Assembly (NCBI GenBank): GCA_034509425.1
Contig: JAVTVJ010000296.1
Span: 2,845,001 to 2,909,000 of the forward strand
DNA from: Eopsaltria australis
Taxonomy: Eukaryota > Chordata > Aves > Passeriformes > Petroicidae
Direction of reading: 5' to 3'
Length of the DNA stretch: 64,000 bases
Shown here: positions 11,681 to 23,299 of the stretch, in pieces
Position numbering within the stretch: the first letter of the stretch is position 1
Layout: each line of letters starts with the position of its first letter
Position numbers and translations under genes: made by a program
Notes under the pieces: model-generated
What the model was told of the DNA's origin: nothing
The model's input: only the letters and a program-made list of their open reading frames with translations
Database searches by the model: none

Positions 11681-13770
11681 TGAAATTAAATGCTCGGTAC
11701 CAAGTTGTTCGCGTCTCTAGTTCAGATGTGTATTGATGGTGTGGCCATACCGGCAAGGTCAATGATCCGCTGATGGGTGCCAAAGAACACATTTACAGGG
11801 AAATGGCTTGTAGTAATGCAGGGAATGAGGCGCGGAAGGATCGTTTGAGCTCGTGAAAGATCTCTAAGTCATTGATGTGACAAAGGTGCTACTGAAGGGC
11901 ATGTGATGAATTATCGACAGGAGTATTGAGTAAAAAACACTCTGTGCAAAGTGTTACATCCAGAGCTGATCCGGGGGGATGTGGCAGCGTGGGCTGAGCT
12001 GCATTCTCCGATTTCCTGATGTTCTGTTAATTTCAGGAGTTTTAGGAATCTCTCAGGGTGGGAGAATTTCCCCCCAACCTTTTTTTCGCTGAGCTGGGGT
12101 GGGCATTTACCAAGTGCCTGGTGCAGCTCAGGGAGTTTATTCCATTCCAGGGCAGGGTTTTGTATCTTACCCCTACCCTCCCTGCTCCGAGCAGGGATTT
12201 GATGGCTGCAATTCCCTTGTCAGTTTTGGGCTACCCCATCAAAAAAAAACCCGAATTTCACCCACTGCAACTTCCTACAGTTAAATATTGTCCCATCAGC
12301 TAATGGCCATTTAATGCTCCAAGAAATTCTGTGGGAATAACACCCATGCTATTCCTCCTCCTTCTCCTCGGCTTTCAGGCCCTGATTAAGCAAATAGCTT
12401 AAGTGCCGGGCTGAAGTGGTGCCTTTTAGTTGCTAATGCCATGCAAAAATGCCCTGAGAATAAAGCAGTTTTCATGATCGCTGTTAAGAATCCGCTTCCT
12501 TCTTTGGGTCTTATTTTTCCATCAGCCTGCTGGAAGAGTACAGCCAGAAAACAGATTAGCCCGGGAAGGGTTTCTCAACTAATAAACAAACCGCAAATAC
12601 ACTTCTTAGTCATATTTTAGGTCGAATGGATTTGTCAAGTCAATAGTCACCCAACTATGAAGGAGTCCTATAAATAAATGAGACTTATATATTTTTAATA
12701 TCTGCCTGACAGAGATCCTTTAAAGTGCAAATAGAGCTGGAATTAACTGAACTCAAGATCATTTCCAGAGTCATTAAAAAAAAAAGAAAGAAAAAAAAGA
12801 AAACAGTGAATTGACCTTTTTAACCTTGGGCTTGTTTCCAGCCACATCTCTCACAATGATAATAAATTCAGAAAATTCCATGAAAATCTCTATTCTTTGG
12901 ACTCTTGAGGCATTTAGCATAATGTTCTCAGTTCCTCTTTCTCTTATGAAAACAGGAAGAAATTATGCAGGGTAGTAGCTGTTTAAATACTAGAAATTCT
13001 CCCTGGGGAGAATTACAGCCATTTCAGTGATAAATTGCGAGTGAGATAACGGAACGTTTGGAATAAGCCTGATCCAAACTTCATTTCCAAGCTTCCTCAC
13101 TGATTCCAGGGCTTTTTGGATGAGGTTTGAGATGACAAAGTCTCAACCCTGCTGAGTTTGAGTGTCAGCTTTGTCTTCGTGCAGGTTTACCCCGGGGAGT
13201 TCTTGTTGAAGCAGGACAAAATAATGTCAACGCAGCACTGGATTATTTTTTTTACATGGAAATCCTACATCCAGAATTCATTCCGACTCTTCCCAGCAGC
13301 CAGGCTGCTCTTCCCCCGCCGGAGCGGAGCCTCCCAGCTCCGGGCTGTGAGTGAGCATCATCCCTTACCTCAGCTCTCCCTGCCTGGGGCCAGCTCTCCT
13401 CCTCCTGTGAATGTTTGCAATATTGTCTGAAGAAACAGATTCCAAATCCCCACCGTCAGCTCTTTGCCACCCCCAGGGGCGAAGGCATCCTAATTAATTA
13501 GCAGGAATACTCCTCTCTACAGCCATTTAGAAAGCGAAGGGACTGACTGTTGTGATAAAGTGCACGGCAAAACATCCCGGGCTGAGCTCTAACAGCATCG
13601 CAGGGATCTGAGGACATAATTGCCTTGTTATTTTCGTGCTCCCCAGGGCTGTGCTGGAGGCAGTTTAGCAGAACGGGCACTTAAAAAGTGCCTCCAGCAA
13701 ACTCCTCTCCCCGCTGCCTGCTTTCCCAGATCCCTCGTTGCCTTTGCTCCGCTTGGCAGGGGCTCGTTTT

Positions 13771-13793
13771 CCTCCTCCTCCTCCTCCTCCTCT
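13771..13793. repeat. (CCT)n short repeat
   Basis: Seven CCT units in moderately GC-rich unique DNA. Confidence 0.85.
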
Positions 13794-14621
13794 GGGAAAT
13801 TCCCGTCCTTTGATTCCCCATCCCATGACTGCAGCCCCGGCCTCGGTTAATCACTGCTGCAAAGCTCTCCCGCCTCCACCACCGCTCCCGGAGCCGTCTA
13901 TTGTTTCCCATTCGGAATTTCTTCGGGACTTGGAGCATCTCCTGGGTTTGGTTTCGAGGTCGGCAGCACCGAGCGCCTGTTGCAACACAAATAACGTGAA
14001 TAACACTCCCCCTGTGATATTCCTGCCCGGTGTCACAGCGCCCAGGCCGGCTGGTGACCTGTGAAAACCAGTCTGGTTCGGCACCGTGTCGCGCTCCTTC
14101 CCTCGGCGCTCCTTCAGCTAAACATTCTGGGAAAACAAGAAGATATGCTGCCAAAATAGCAGAGAGGACCAACTCCCCAAACAGGAGGCCTTCCCCTAGC
14201 TCGAACGGCGGCTTTAATGAAGTAACAGGAGGTGAAAACAACCAGTGCAGTGCTCTTTAAACTTCTCAATAGCTCCTAATCACACACATTGTTTCTGAAG
14301 AGCACGTAGGTAGGAGCAAGGATTGCAGGATCAGACTCCAGCAAAACCATTATGATGAAGTGCAATAAAAAATGAAAGCAAAGATTTCACCGAGGTTAGG
14401 TCTGCCACTGCTAGAAATTACTTTTCTTTTGGACAATGTACGTATCACACGCGTGCTAAAATGTATTTTCATAATTTAAAACGAGCTGTAATTAGCAAAT
14501 GAATTAAGTGCACTTTTGTGGAGATCCACTCTCATTCACTCACCGATTTGCAGTCAGTTTTTTGCAATGACTCTCCCTACTGACAGAATTTCAGACACTT
14601 TATAACGTTGAGCCCATAAAT

Positions 14622-14748
14622 GCAGAATCACAGAATCACAGAATATCCTGAGCTGGGAAGGACACTCAAAGATGATCGAGTCCAACTCCTGGCCCTGCAC
14701 AGGACAGCCCCAGGAATCCCACCCTGTGCCTGAGAGCATTGTCCAATG
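14622..14748 (-). mobile_element. CR1 LINE 3' fragment (short)
   Basis: CAGAATCACAGAATCACAGA followed by GAGCTGGGAAGGACACTC and GATCGAGTCCAACTCCTGGC: about 125 bp of a CR1 subfamily tail, reverse orientation. Confidence 0.85.
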
Positions 14749-17700
14749 CAAGAATTCAGCATTTCATTCAAAACAACTTCATACAATAATACTTGTTTTT
14801 ATTTTGAGATGAGTAAAGCACACATGGATAAAATGGGCTGGCCACTGCCTGAGCTCCTCTTCCTTGAGCCTTCACTTGTGGCCACTGTGGGACACAGAGG
14901 ACTCGTCCATATGGACTTTTGTCCCAGCCTGGCATGACCATGGACATGTTCTGCTTTTAGAGTAAACCAAGTCTTGTATCAGAGTACAAGAAGGAATTTT
15001 GGATGCTCATGACAGTGCTCCAGCCAGTGGGCAATGGAAGGAAATGTACATGGGTTTTTTTGCTTTACTCCCTCCCACTGAGCATTTCAGGTTAAGGTGG
15101 ATAAGACCCACTTGTGATTTCAGCTGTTACAGTATTAAATTTCATTTGCTAATGCCATATGTTATTTGTGTGCTAACAAATGTGCCATTTTTAGCTCATA
15201 AAGTGCTGAATGAATTTATCTGGAATAATTTCCACCCCAACGTGGTCAAACATTTGGCAAACAAGGTTCCAAAGTATGCTTTGGGGAGTTGCATTTGATG
15301 ACAGCGTGTGGGTACCGAAATAATTAGGAGTGCAGGCTGGGGGAAGGAGGACAGAAGATTACAGAGCAGGGACGCAACTCATAGCTTGGGAAGCCCTTGG
15401 AAAGAGGTGACTCCGGTTCCTCAGTTTCCCTCCTCCTCTTTCTGTCTTCTCCTTCCTCCCCTTCCTTTCCCCCTCGATAATCCTGCCTGTCTGGAATCAA
15501 TAAAAGGAGCACATCAGATAAGGCAAGGGATTATTTCCTTATGCTTTTGCTATTATACGAAGCACAATATCAAAGTATTCCCTGCATCCTCCCAGCTCCT
15601 TGTGAAAGAAAGGATCCTTTTATTCCTTGGCTGGCCCTTTGTCTAGCCAAGAATCTGCCGCCCACTCGGGTAATTTGTACCAACAGATCATACCTGTGGT
15701 AGCAGAAGATCCTGTCAGGAGGGAATATCCAGCAGAAGCCAGGCATTGCTCATGTGTGAGGAAGGCTGGCTGGAAAGGGGAGGAGAGCTGATTTTTTTTT
15801 TTTTTAACTCCTTTGGAGGAGGGGAAGGCTTGGGAAGAGGCTTTTGCTCAAATGGAACTTTTTAAAATCTTACCTTAATAAATGTGTGTTCCTAGTGAGA
15901 CCATGAAGTGCCTCATCTACTGAGTGCTCAAACTCACATCCACTCAGTGTCCCCCTCGGCCACATCTTCCCCAATAAAATATTCTCCTATTTCCCCTTCA
16001 TGTGTGCCCTCTCCTTGGGCACAGGATCAAGATTCCTGGTGTACAAGGATACCAGAGCCAGCAGCATCACACTGGGATATAATTTGTCTCAGGGAGTATA
16101 AAAATGACAGGAGTGTGAAAATGAGAGGATGTCCCCGTGGCCAACCCTGCGGTACCTTGGTGGCGGTGACATCTCAGGCAGCTCCCACTCTGCAAAGAGA
16201 GGGACAAGAACAGCCTTCAGCTTGTCCTCAGCTCCCAGCCTGCTGGGTCAAAGATGTCCTGAAGATGTGGAATTTCTGGGGAGCTCGAAGACCACACAGA
16301 GGTATTCCTTGCCAAGAGCACCAGGGTGGAGATTTCCCATTCCCTCTGTTGCAAGGTCATGGCCAGCCCCACAGAGAAGAGGCTCTGTTGCACCCCAGCA
16401 CTGGATTTTTCCTTGCTCCAGCTGTTAACCCAGTTCCTCTCTCTTGCTTCTCTTTATCCCAGTCTGGTTATCCTTCCTGCTCCTGCAGACACCCTTCCCT
16501 CAGGCTGACAGCACTCTGCGTGTTTGTTGCGTGAGAGGCTTCTGGAGTAACACTACAATGCTGATAACGAAGTTAAGTTTGGGGGTGTGTGGGTGAATTA
16601 ATTTCTAATATGTCAAAACCATCCAAAAAATATCCACAAACCTGAAATTACCTCATTTTGCAACTGTGCAAATGTCATATTTAATAGAGCTACTCCCTTC
16701 TCACTGCCCCAGTGTGCATAGAGACCTTTCCTCCTTCCCCTGAGTCAGAGGATGTGAAGTTTTGGATGACTCCAAACACAGCCAGTGCTCAGATTGATTA
16801 TTCTTGACTAAATTTGCTTAATTTTTTTTTTCTTTTCCGGGCTTTGGATATCAATTAAACGAACACAACCCTTTTGTCTTGTGCGTTGCTCTCCTCAAAA
16901 TAATGAACTGTTTAATACACCAGAGGCAATTTCAAATTATCTAGTTTAATGAGGAAGGTTGTGACGGAAGATTTATTACCCTTTCTGATCTGCTAATGTA
17001 TTTTCTCAACCATCCCAGCAGAACCAATCACCGTATTTTCATTATACACTCTATTTTCAGGGGTTCATTAGTTGTAGACTAAAAATAACAGCGAAGGTCT
17101 CAATCTGAAAGCTAATCCAATTTTTTTTAATTGGAAACAAAATTTGATCAGACAACTTTCTAATCATAACAGCATCAAGCATCAAGACCCTTACGAGGTG
17201 TTTTGTCCAATTTGAAACTTCATTTGGCTACACATAAAGACCTGACCTAGAAATACAATCATGTAACTGCTAGGAAGGACAAACCCAGCCTTTCCCTGAA
17301 CAAAAAAACCCCACATTAGCACAAGCCACGGACTGTGGTCTAGTCCAATTGACACACATTAAAAATAAAAGGCCTGGCAATGAATCTGTTCAACTGAGAC
17401 AAACTCAAGAGATGCTCTGAGCTAGCGGCTCAACGTCAGACTTAAGAAATAATTAAGACTTTTTCCCCCCAATGAATTTAAAATAAAAGTAAGGAAATTA
17501 AGATGGAAGAGCTCCTAGGTAGCCAAAGGGTCTCCTACCTGGAGTCTGGATTCAAATCTTTAAGTTGGCACTTCCCTGCAATGTTGGATTATAGGACGTA
17601 ACATGGGCCCATTGTTTTTCCTGCTGCATCATTTTGATGTGCAAGAACCTCAGGAATAACAAGAGGACAGGGAAGAGGGATCCCTATTCCCAAGGACCAG

Positions 17701-17782
17701 CTTTAGCAGAGGGACTCTGGCTTTGGTCCCCTGCACAGGCCAGACATCCTTCCTGGGAAATGATGTTGTGGGAATCTTCCTC

Positions 17783-18236
17783 ACAGAATCATAGAATGGT
17801 TGGGGTGGGAAGGGTCTTTAAAGATTATCTCATTCCACCCCCTGCTGTGGGCAAAGACATCTTCCACTATCCTAGGCTGCTCCAAGCCCTGTGCAACCTG
17901 GCCTTGGACACTTTCAGGGATCCAGGGGCAGCCACAGCTTTTCTGGGCAACCTGAGCCAGGGCCTCACCACCCTCACAGAGAAGAATTTCTTCCTGATAT
18001 CTCATCTAAACCTCCTCTCTGTCAGTTTGATTCTGCTCCCCCTTGCCCTGTCACCCCATGCTCTTGTAAAAAGTTCCTCTCCATGTTTCTTGTAGGCTCC
18101 CTTCAGGAACTGGAAGGCCACAATTAGGCCACCCTGAAGCCTTCTCTTCTTCAGACTGAACAATTCCAATTCTCTCAGCCTTTCCTCACAGGAGAGCTGC
18201 TCCAGCCCTCTGATCATGTTGTGGCAACCATGGGAG
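17783..18236 (-). mobile_element. CR1 LINE 3' fragment
   Basis: Reverse copy of about 450 bp from ATAGAATGGTTGGGGTGGGA through CCAGGGGCAGCCACAGC and the TTCCTCACAGGAGAGCTGCT block. Collinear with the copy at 3405-3863. Confidence 0.92.
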
Positions 18237-20559
18237 CTGTGCTTGATGCAGGCATCCCTCAGACTGGTCCCAAACCCACACCATTCAAGGCATTCTCTGC
18301 AGCAATAAAATATCTGGAATGCCCACACAAGGCCATCCATGGGGCACTTGGCAGTCATTCCTAAAGGATCCCCTCAGGAAGATGCTTGCAATGACCTGCC
18401 TGAGGGGAGGCTGGGCTGAGGATGTGTTTTGTCCAGATAACGCATCACCCAGACACCCAGGGGATTTTTAAAAGGGATACAGGGAAGTTATTGCACCTCC
18501 CGTCAGCCCCACGCTATAGATTTTAGATGCATAAATTATATATTTACGTCCAAAACTCTATTATTCATAGAGTTGAGTAAACAAGTATTGATTTTTACAC
18601 TGTAGCACGGATGAGTATTCACAGTGATGCAGAGGCTCCTCTTTCACCCTCTGACCTCATCGGTGCTTCCTGAGCGAGGAGCGTCCTTTCAGGAGGATGA
18701 TCAAGTTTAAAACCAGGATGGAAATCAATGTGCATTTCCTTCTGAATGGACACCTCTCCTCCCACGTGCAGCTCGGGAGATGCGGGGCCAGACAGATGAG
18801 GAGGGAGGATGTGTGAAACCATCTCAGCTCACTCACAGCAGCCTCAGCTCTCCCACCTCACGGGCAGAGGCGAGGACGTGCTGGGCAGGAAAGAGAAAGC
18901 TTAAATTCATTTAAAAAGTGCTACTACTGCAGAGATCACGTTAAACCCTTTGCAGAAGGTCTGGCTATCAGTAGGTGAGCTTGTGTCAAGATTTCTCTCT
19001 ATTAAATATTTCTCTCTATTAAATATATGATGCCACCATGCACATTTAGGGGTGGCAGAAAGAAGTCCTCTAACTGCATTTCCCAGTGCTCTGCTGTTTC
19101 AGAGGTTAACCAAAATCACTTACTTTCATGGCTAGCTTTGCTATATGGAATCAATGAACAAGTTCCTTATTGGATTTTTATTGCAGATAAAATTGACAGG
19201 GAAAATCACTAGGATATACTTAAAAATGGGAAGGAAATGTACGTTTACAATAAAAAGGTCTCTGAAGGTCTCTTGTTTCATAGGAAGGAAGCTGTCTTTA
19301 TAGTGCATGAACTATAAAAAATGATTAAAACTGAAGAGAGACAGGAAGCTGATAATTTGATTTATCATCTTAATGGCTATGATTCATGAATAAATAATAT
19401 AATGGTTTATGTCTCTCTTGTAAAAGAAGTAGAGAAGAGCAATTTGTCTAATAAATGACTTCAAAAATTACAGCTGAGTCTTGTTTGCCACGTTTGTTCT
19501 ATTTAAAAAGAATGAGTGAGTATCTTATTTCTTATTACTTACTAGGACATTTGTTGTATTATTTATAAGAGTCAAAAACCTTAACTAAAAGCCACTCATC
19601 TCTGACCACAGTCTCCCATTAGCTTTAAATTCAGGAAAGAGAAAAGGATTGATCACTAGATCAATAAATCTAACCTTGGATCTGACTAAAAGCTTCCTTT
19701 AACCTCCTTCCTCCAGCATCCTTTTTCAAAATTAAAGTATCCCCGTTTTTAATTATTTAAGAGCATGTCAATTTTATAGTAAGGCCCTGTATGACTGCAT
19801 CATGCAAGGATTTCTTCCCTGTATTGGAAGCCCAGCAGCGTCTTTAAAAGGAAAGCATTTAAATCATGATAATTTGTTGGTTTGGTTTTTTTTTTAAAGT
19901 TGGATGTGCTGCTATAGATACACATACCCTGCTCCAAATACACCCTGGATTTCATCAAGACAAATGCTGAGAATAGGAAAATTGAGAAGAAATGTGCATT
20001 CCCAATTATCAGACACACAAACTACCCCGAGTCCATCAATGGCTCTGCTGGAGCTGAAGTTGCTCCGTATTGACGGCCCCGGGCCAACGAGTGACATTGT
20101 TATAGACCTGCAAAAAGTCATCCCAGGCAAAAGCAAACTCCAGAGGACACAATTAATGGAAAGAGTGTTTAATATTTTTTTTCTAAACCATCCTGCAAAA
20201 ATAACTTGTATATGTAGTTTGCCCCGAGTGCTTCAAGAGCCTGATCATTTTTCCCCTTATATCAAAATAATTTATGAAAATCAGAATTTTTTTTAACTAG
20301 AAGCTGTTCTCACCAATTCAATACACTCTGTTTCCACTGTCCTGCTATGGGACAACCTTCAAAACAATTCAAAGCACATCTTGCAGACACAATTCCCGGT
20401 GTAAAGCTGGTTGGGCACCCCGAAAAAGGGGAGCTGTGGCCAGAGTCACCTCTAGGTTATGACCTTGCTCAACCACTGGCCTGCTGCATAGTCTTGAACA
20501 AATGGGGTTTGGCACTTCTCTGCACCTTTCCTTGTTCCACTTTAAATCTTTGTCCTGAA

Positions 20560-20764
20560 GAATGGGCGATTTCTATCTTGGCAGAACTTGGGCTGAGAAG
20601 AGAGGCTGTGGACATCCCATCCCTGGAAATGCTCAAGACCTGGTTGGACAGGGCTTGGAGCAACCTGGGAGAGTGGAAGGTGTCCCTGCCCATGGCAGGG
20701 GGTGGAACTGGATGATCTGTAAGGTTCCTTCCAACCCAAGCCATTCTGGGATTCTGGGATTCTA
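20560..20764 (+). mobile_element. CR1 LINE 3' fragment (short)
   Basis: Forward copy with TTGGACAGGGCTTGGAGCAA, GGAAGGTGTCCCTGCCCATG and CCTTCCAACCCAAGCCATTC, ending in a duplicated GGGATTCT tail. The 5' limit is approximate. Confidence 0.9.
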
Positions 20765-22389
20765 GGAAACAGAAGTTCTTACCCTGTTTTTGAGGCTAAT
20801 TTTTAAGAGGGTTTCAAAACTGAATTCAAGACTTGGTCATCTTTGGGTCAAGGTGTTCTAAGGTGGTGTTGGAATGAGCAGCACTGGTAGGACTGTTAAT
20901 GACAGCAGTGGGAGGAAAACTTCAGGATTACAATTCTTGACATATTGTAAAACCAGTCCTACCAGGTTTATTTAAAATTCAGAGGGAAAGAAGAGGAAAA
21001 AAAGGTAAATGGATTTTAACAAAATAAACCTTTTGAATTCTTCTGTTTCATACAACATGTACAGTTCATGCCGTGGATCTTGCACAGACTGCACTGTGAC
21101 ACGACTCAGTGTCTTTAGGGACAAATGTCACACAGGTGGACAAAAATCAGGAAAAAATAGTGGGAACTTTCACAAAATCCCATTTATCAATACTTTCCAC
21201 ATGTGATTTCTCTAAACTAATGCAATTAACTGCCCCACAATCCAAAGGCACTATTTTTATGCACCACACCTTCTTCCCCCAACTGCTGTATTATCTAGGA
21301 CTCCTAAATTTGGAGTGCTCAAGATGTTTTTGGGGTAAGCGATGCATCAATTCATGTCAAAACAATGTAGGCTGAATCCAGAATGACACTTAAACACAGT
21401 ATGTTGGGGAATGATACCCCAAAAAAGGTTTTCTCTTTCATTTTGAATTTGACAAAACCTTCGCTGATTTTGAAAATGATGGTGGCCTTTGCTAACTTCT
21501 GAAGTACAACTTTTGGTCAAAATCTAATTTTTATGATCCTGCCATTAAAATAACGCTAATCCCTATCTAAAATTACAAGCTTTTTGCCCTAATTAGGAGT
21601 TTCTGAAAGAGAATTTTAATCAAGCAGACTGCAAATATCTCTGACGTTACTCCAGATCTTGAACCAGATGCTCTTCCTTTGTACTGCAGCCCTCCAAATC
21701 CCAGCCCACCTGTGATGGGCACAGTGGACAAGAGCAGATCAATGATGATCCCTACATTGCACCTGGAAAATGGTGAAAAATAGACTTAGCAGTATAAAGC
21801 TGTCCTTGACAAAATACAGTTTATGCAAAAGGCAATGAATGGAAGCAGCACAAGATAAAAATGAGAGGAAAAAACAGGGTCATTTTTCTGACATCCACAA
21901 TTCCATTTGGATATGGAGGAGGGAGGATCTCAGCTGGGATAAGCCACTCTAAGTGTATCAATAAAGCCACGCTGATTTATAGCAGCTGAGAATTCGTCCC
22001 GGAGCGCGTTCATCCATGTGCGATGCCATGGATTGATGTGTTAGCATTTTCTCCCTGGAGACTTTGGTTCCAAACCTATTTAAAACCCAGTGAAAACAAA
22101 CGGGCTGGTGTCTAGGCAGATGTCCCTGGAAATCTGTTTACATCATCACAGTGGCAGCAGCTCCATGGAAAGGGCTTTATCTGCTCAGGTTTGGGGTAAG
22201 GGCAGGGTGACAGGTCCTTGGTGGAGCTGCATGGCAAAACTTCCTTAGTAACTCCTGAGAAGCCACCTTGCAGGATGGATTGGATGTCCACAAACCCATG
22301 GGACTCTGTACAAGGTGAAATGAAAAGATTCAGGTAGGAGTATTGCTTAGTCTGAGTGTACAAGCTTGGAGCCAGACTCTACAGCACTG

Positions 22390-23272
22390 TGCTCTACTGC
22401 TCCATGCCTGCATGCAGATTCCCAAGGGATCAGTGATGGGTCCAGTCTTGTTCAGCTTATTCACCACCCTGGATGAAGGGACAGAGTGTTCCCTCAGCAG
22501 CTTTGCTGGTGATACAGAACTGGGAGGAGTGGCTGACACACCAACAGGCTGTGCTGACAGACCCAGAGCTGGAGAGATGGGCAGGGAGGAACCTCATGAA
22601 GTTCATGCAGGGTCCCCTATCCTGGGGAAGAACAACCCCAGGGGCTGACCTGCTGGAAAAGCAGGGCTGTGAAGGACCTGGGGTGAGTCAGCTCTGTGTC
22701 GGTGTGGCCAGAAGGTCGATGATATTCTGGGCTGCAGGAGGGAAAGTGTGGCCAGCAGGTGGAGGGAGCTGATCCTGCCCCTCTCCTCAGCCCTGGTGAG
22801 GGCTCAGCTGGGACTGCTGTGTCCAGTTCTGAGCTGCTTAGTATGAGAAACACAAGGAATTACTGGAGTGGGCCCAGGGGAGGGGCTGTGAGAGTGGGGA
22901 GGGGACTGGAGCATCTGTGTTAGGAGGAAAGGCTGAGAGAGCTGAGCCTCAGCTCTGGAGAAGAGACAGCTGAGAGGGAACCAATCAATCCATACAAATA
23001 CCTTAAGGGCAGGTGTCAGGAGCATGGGAACAGACTCAGACAGGACAAGGAACAACAGGCACAAACTGAAACACAGGAAGTTCCATCTGAACACGAGGAA
23101 AAACCTCTTTACTGTGCAGGTGGTGGAGGCCTGGAACAGGCTGCCCAGACAGGTTGTGCAGTCTCCTTTTCTGGAGATGTTCAAAACCCACCAGGATGTG
23201 ATCCTATGTTTAAGCAGGGGGGTTGGATGAGATCATCTCCAGAGCTCCCTTCCGACCCCAACCATTCTGTGA
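22390..23272 (+). mobile_element. Longer CR1 LINE with end of reverse transcriptase
   Basis: The longest CR1 in the window, about 880 bp. Its 5' part (about 22420-22700) translates to a decayed piece of CR1 reverse transcriptase, with a GSVMGPVLF-like palm segment and the catalytic-loop region mutated (FAGD where the family has the two-aspartate motif); later residues are frameshifted. The 3' part runs to CCGACCCCAACCATTCTGTG. It is dead and 5'-truncated. Confidence 0.88.
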
Positions 23273-23299
23273 TAACCTGACCCACAGGTCATTGCTGAT

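Larger units (their letters stand above)
9560..14260. other. Intergenic DNA, mostly unique
   Basis: No exon is recognised. It holds a minus-strand CR1 at 10401-10670, a CR1 tail at 11570-11680, short GGA and CCT repeats and poly-A/T runs. The 12361-12760 stretch and the GC-richer 13290-14240 stretch look non-repetitive and could hold regulatory elements; nothing identifies a transcript. Confidence 0.5.
14260..20300. other. Intergenic DNA with conserved-looking AT-rich blocks
   Basis: No coding exon is recognised; frames such as 15908-16534 and 19904-20296 have no family resemblance. CR1 copies lie at 14622-14748 and 17783-18236. Unique AT-rich blocks with many TAAT/ATTA cores lie at about 16840-17460 and 18480-18620. 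A 17-bp direct duplication (TTTCTCTCTATTAAATA) is at 18992-19025. Confidence 0.5.

Noticed and set aside
13681..14241. 186-codon minus-strand frame in GC-richer DNA
   Set aside because: No recognisable domain, an Arg-rich run caused by a CCT repeat, no splice context; no better than a chance frame.
15908..16534. 208-codon plus-strand frame
   Set aside because: Ser/Pro-rich translation without family resemblance, no CpG island or splice sites in support.
19904..20296. 130-codon frame in unique DNA
   Set aside because: It looked briefly like an exon because the sequence is not repetitive, but no family was recognised and no flanking splice pair is convincing.
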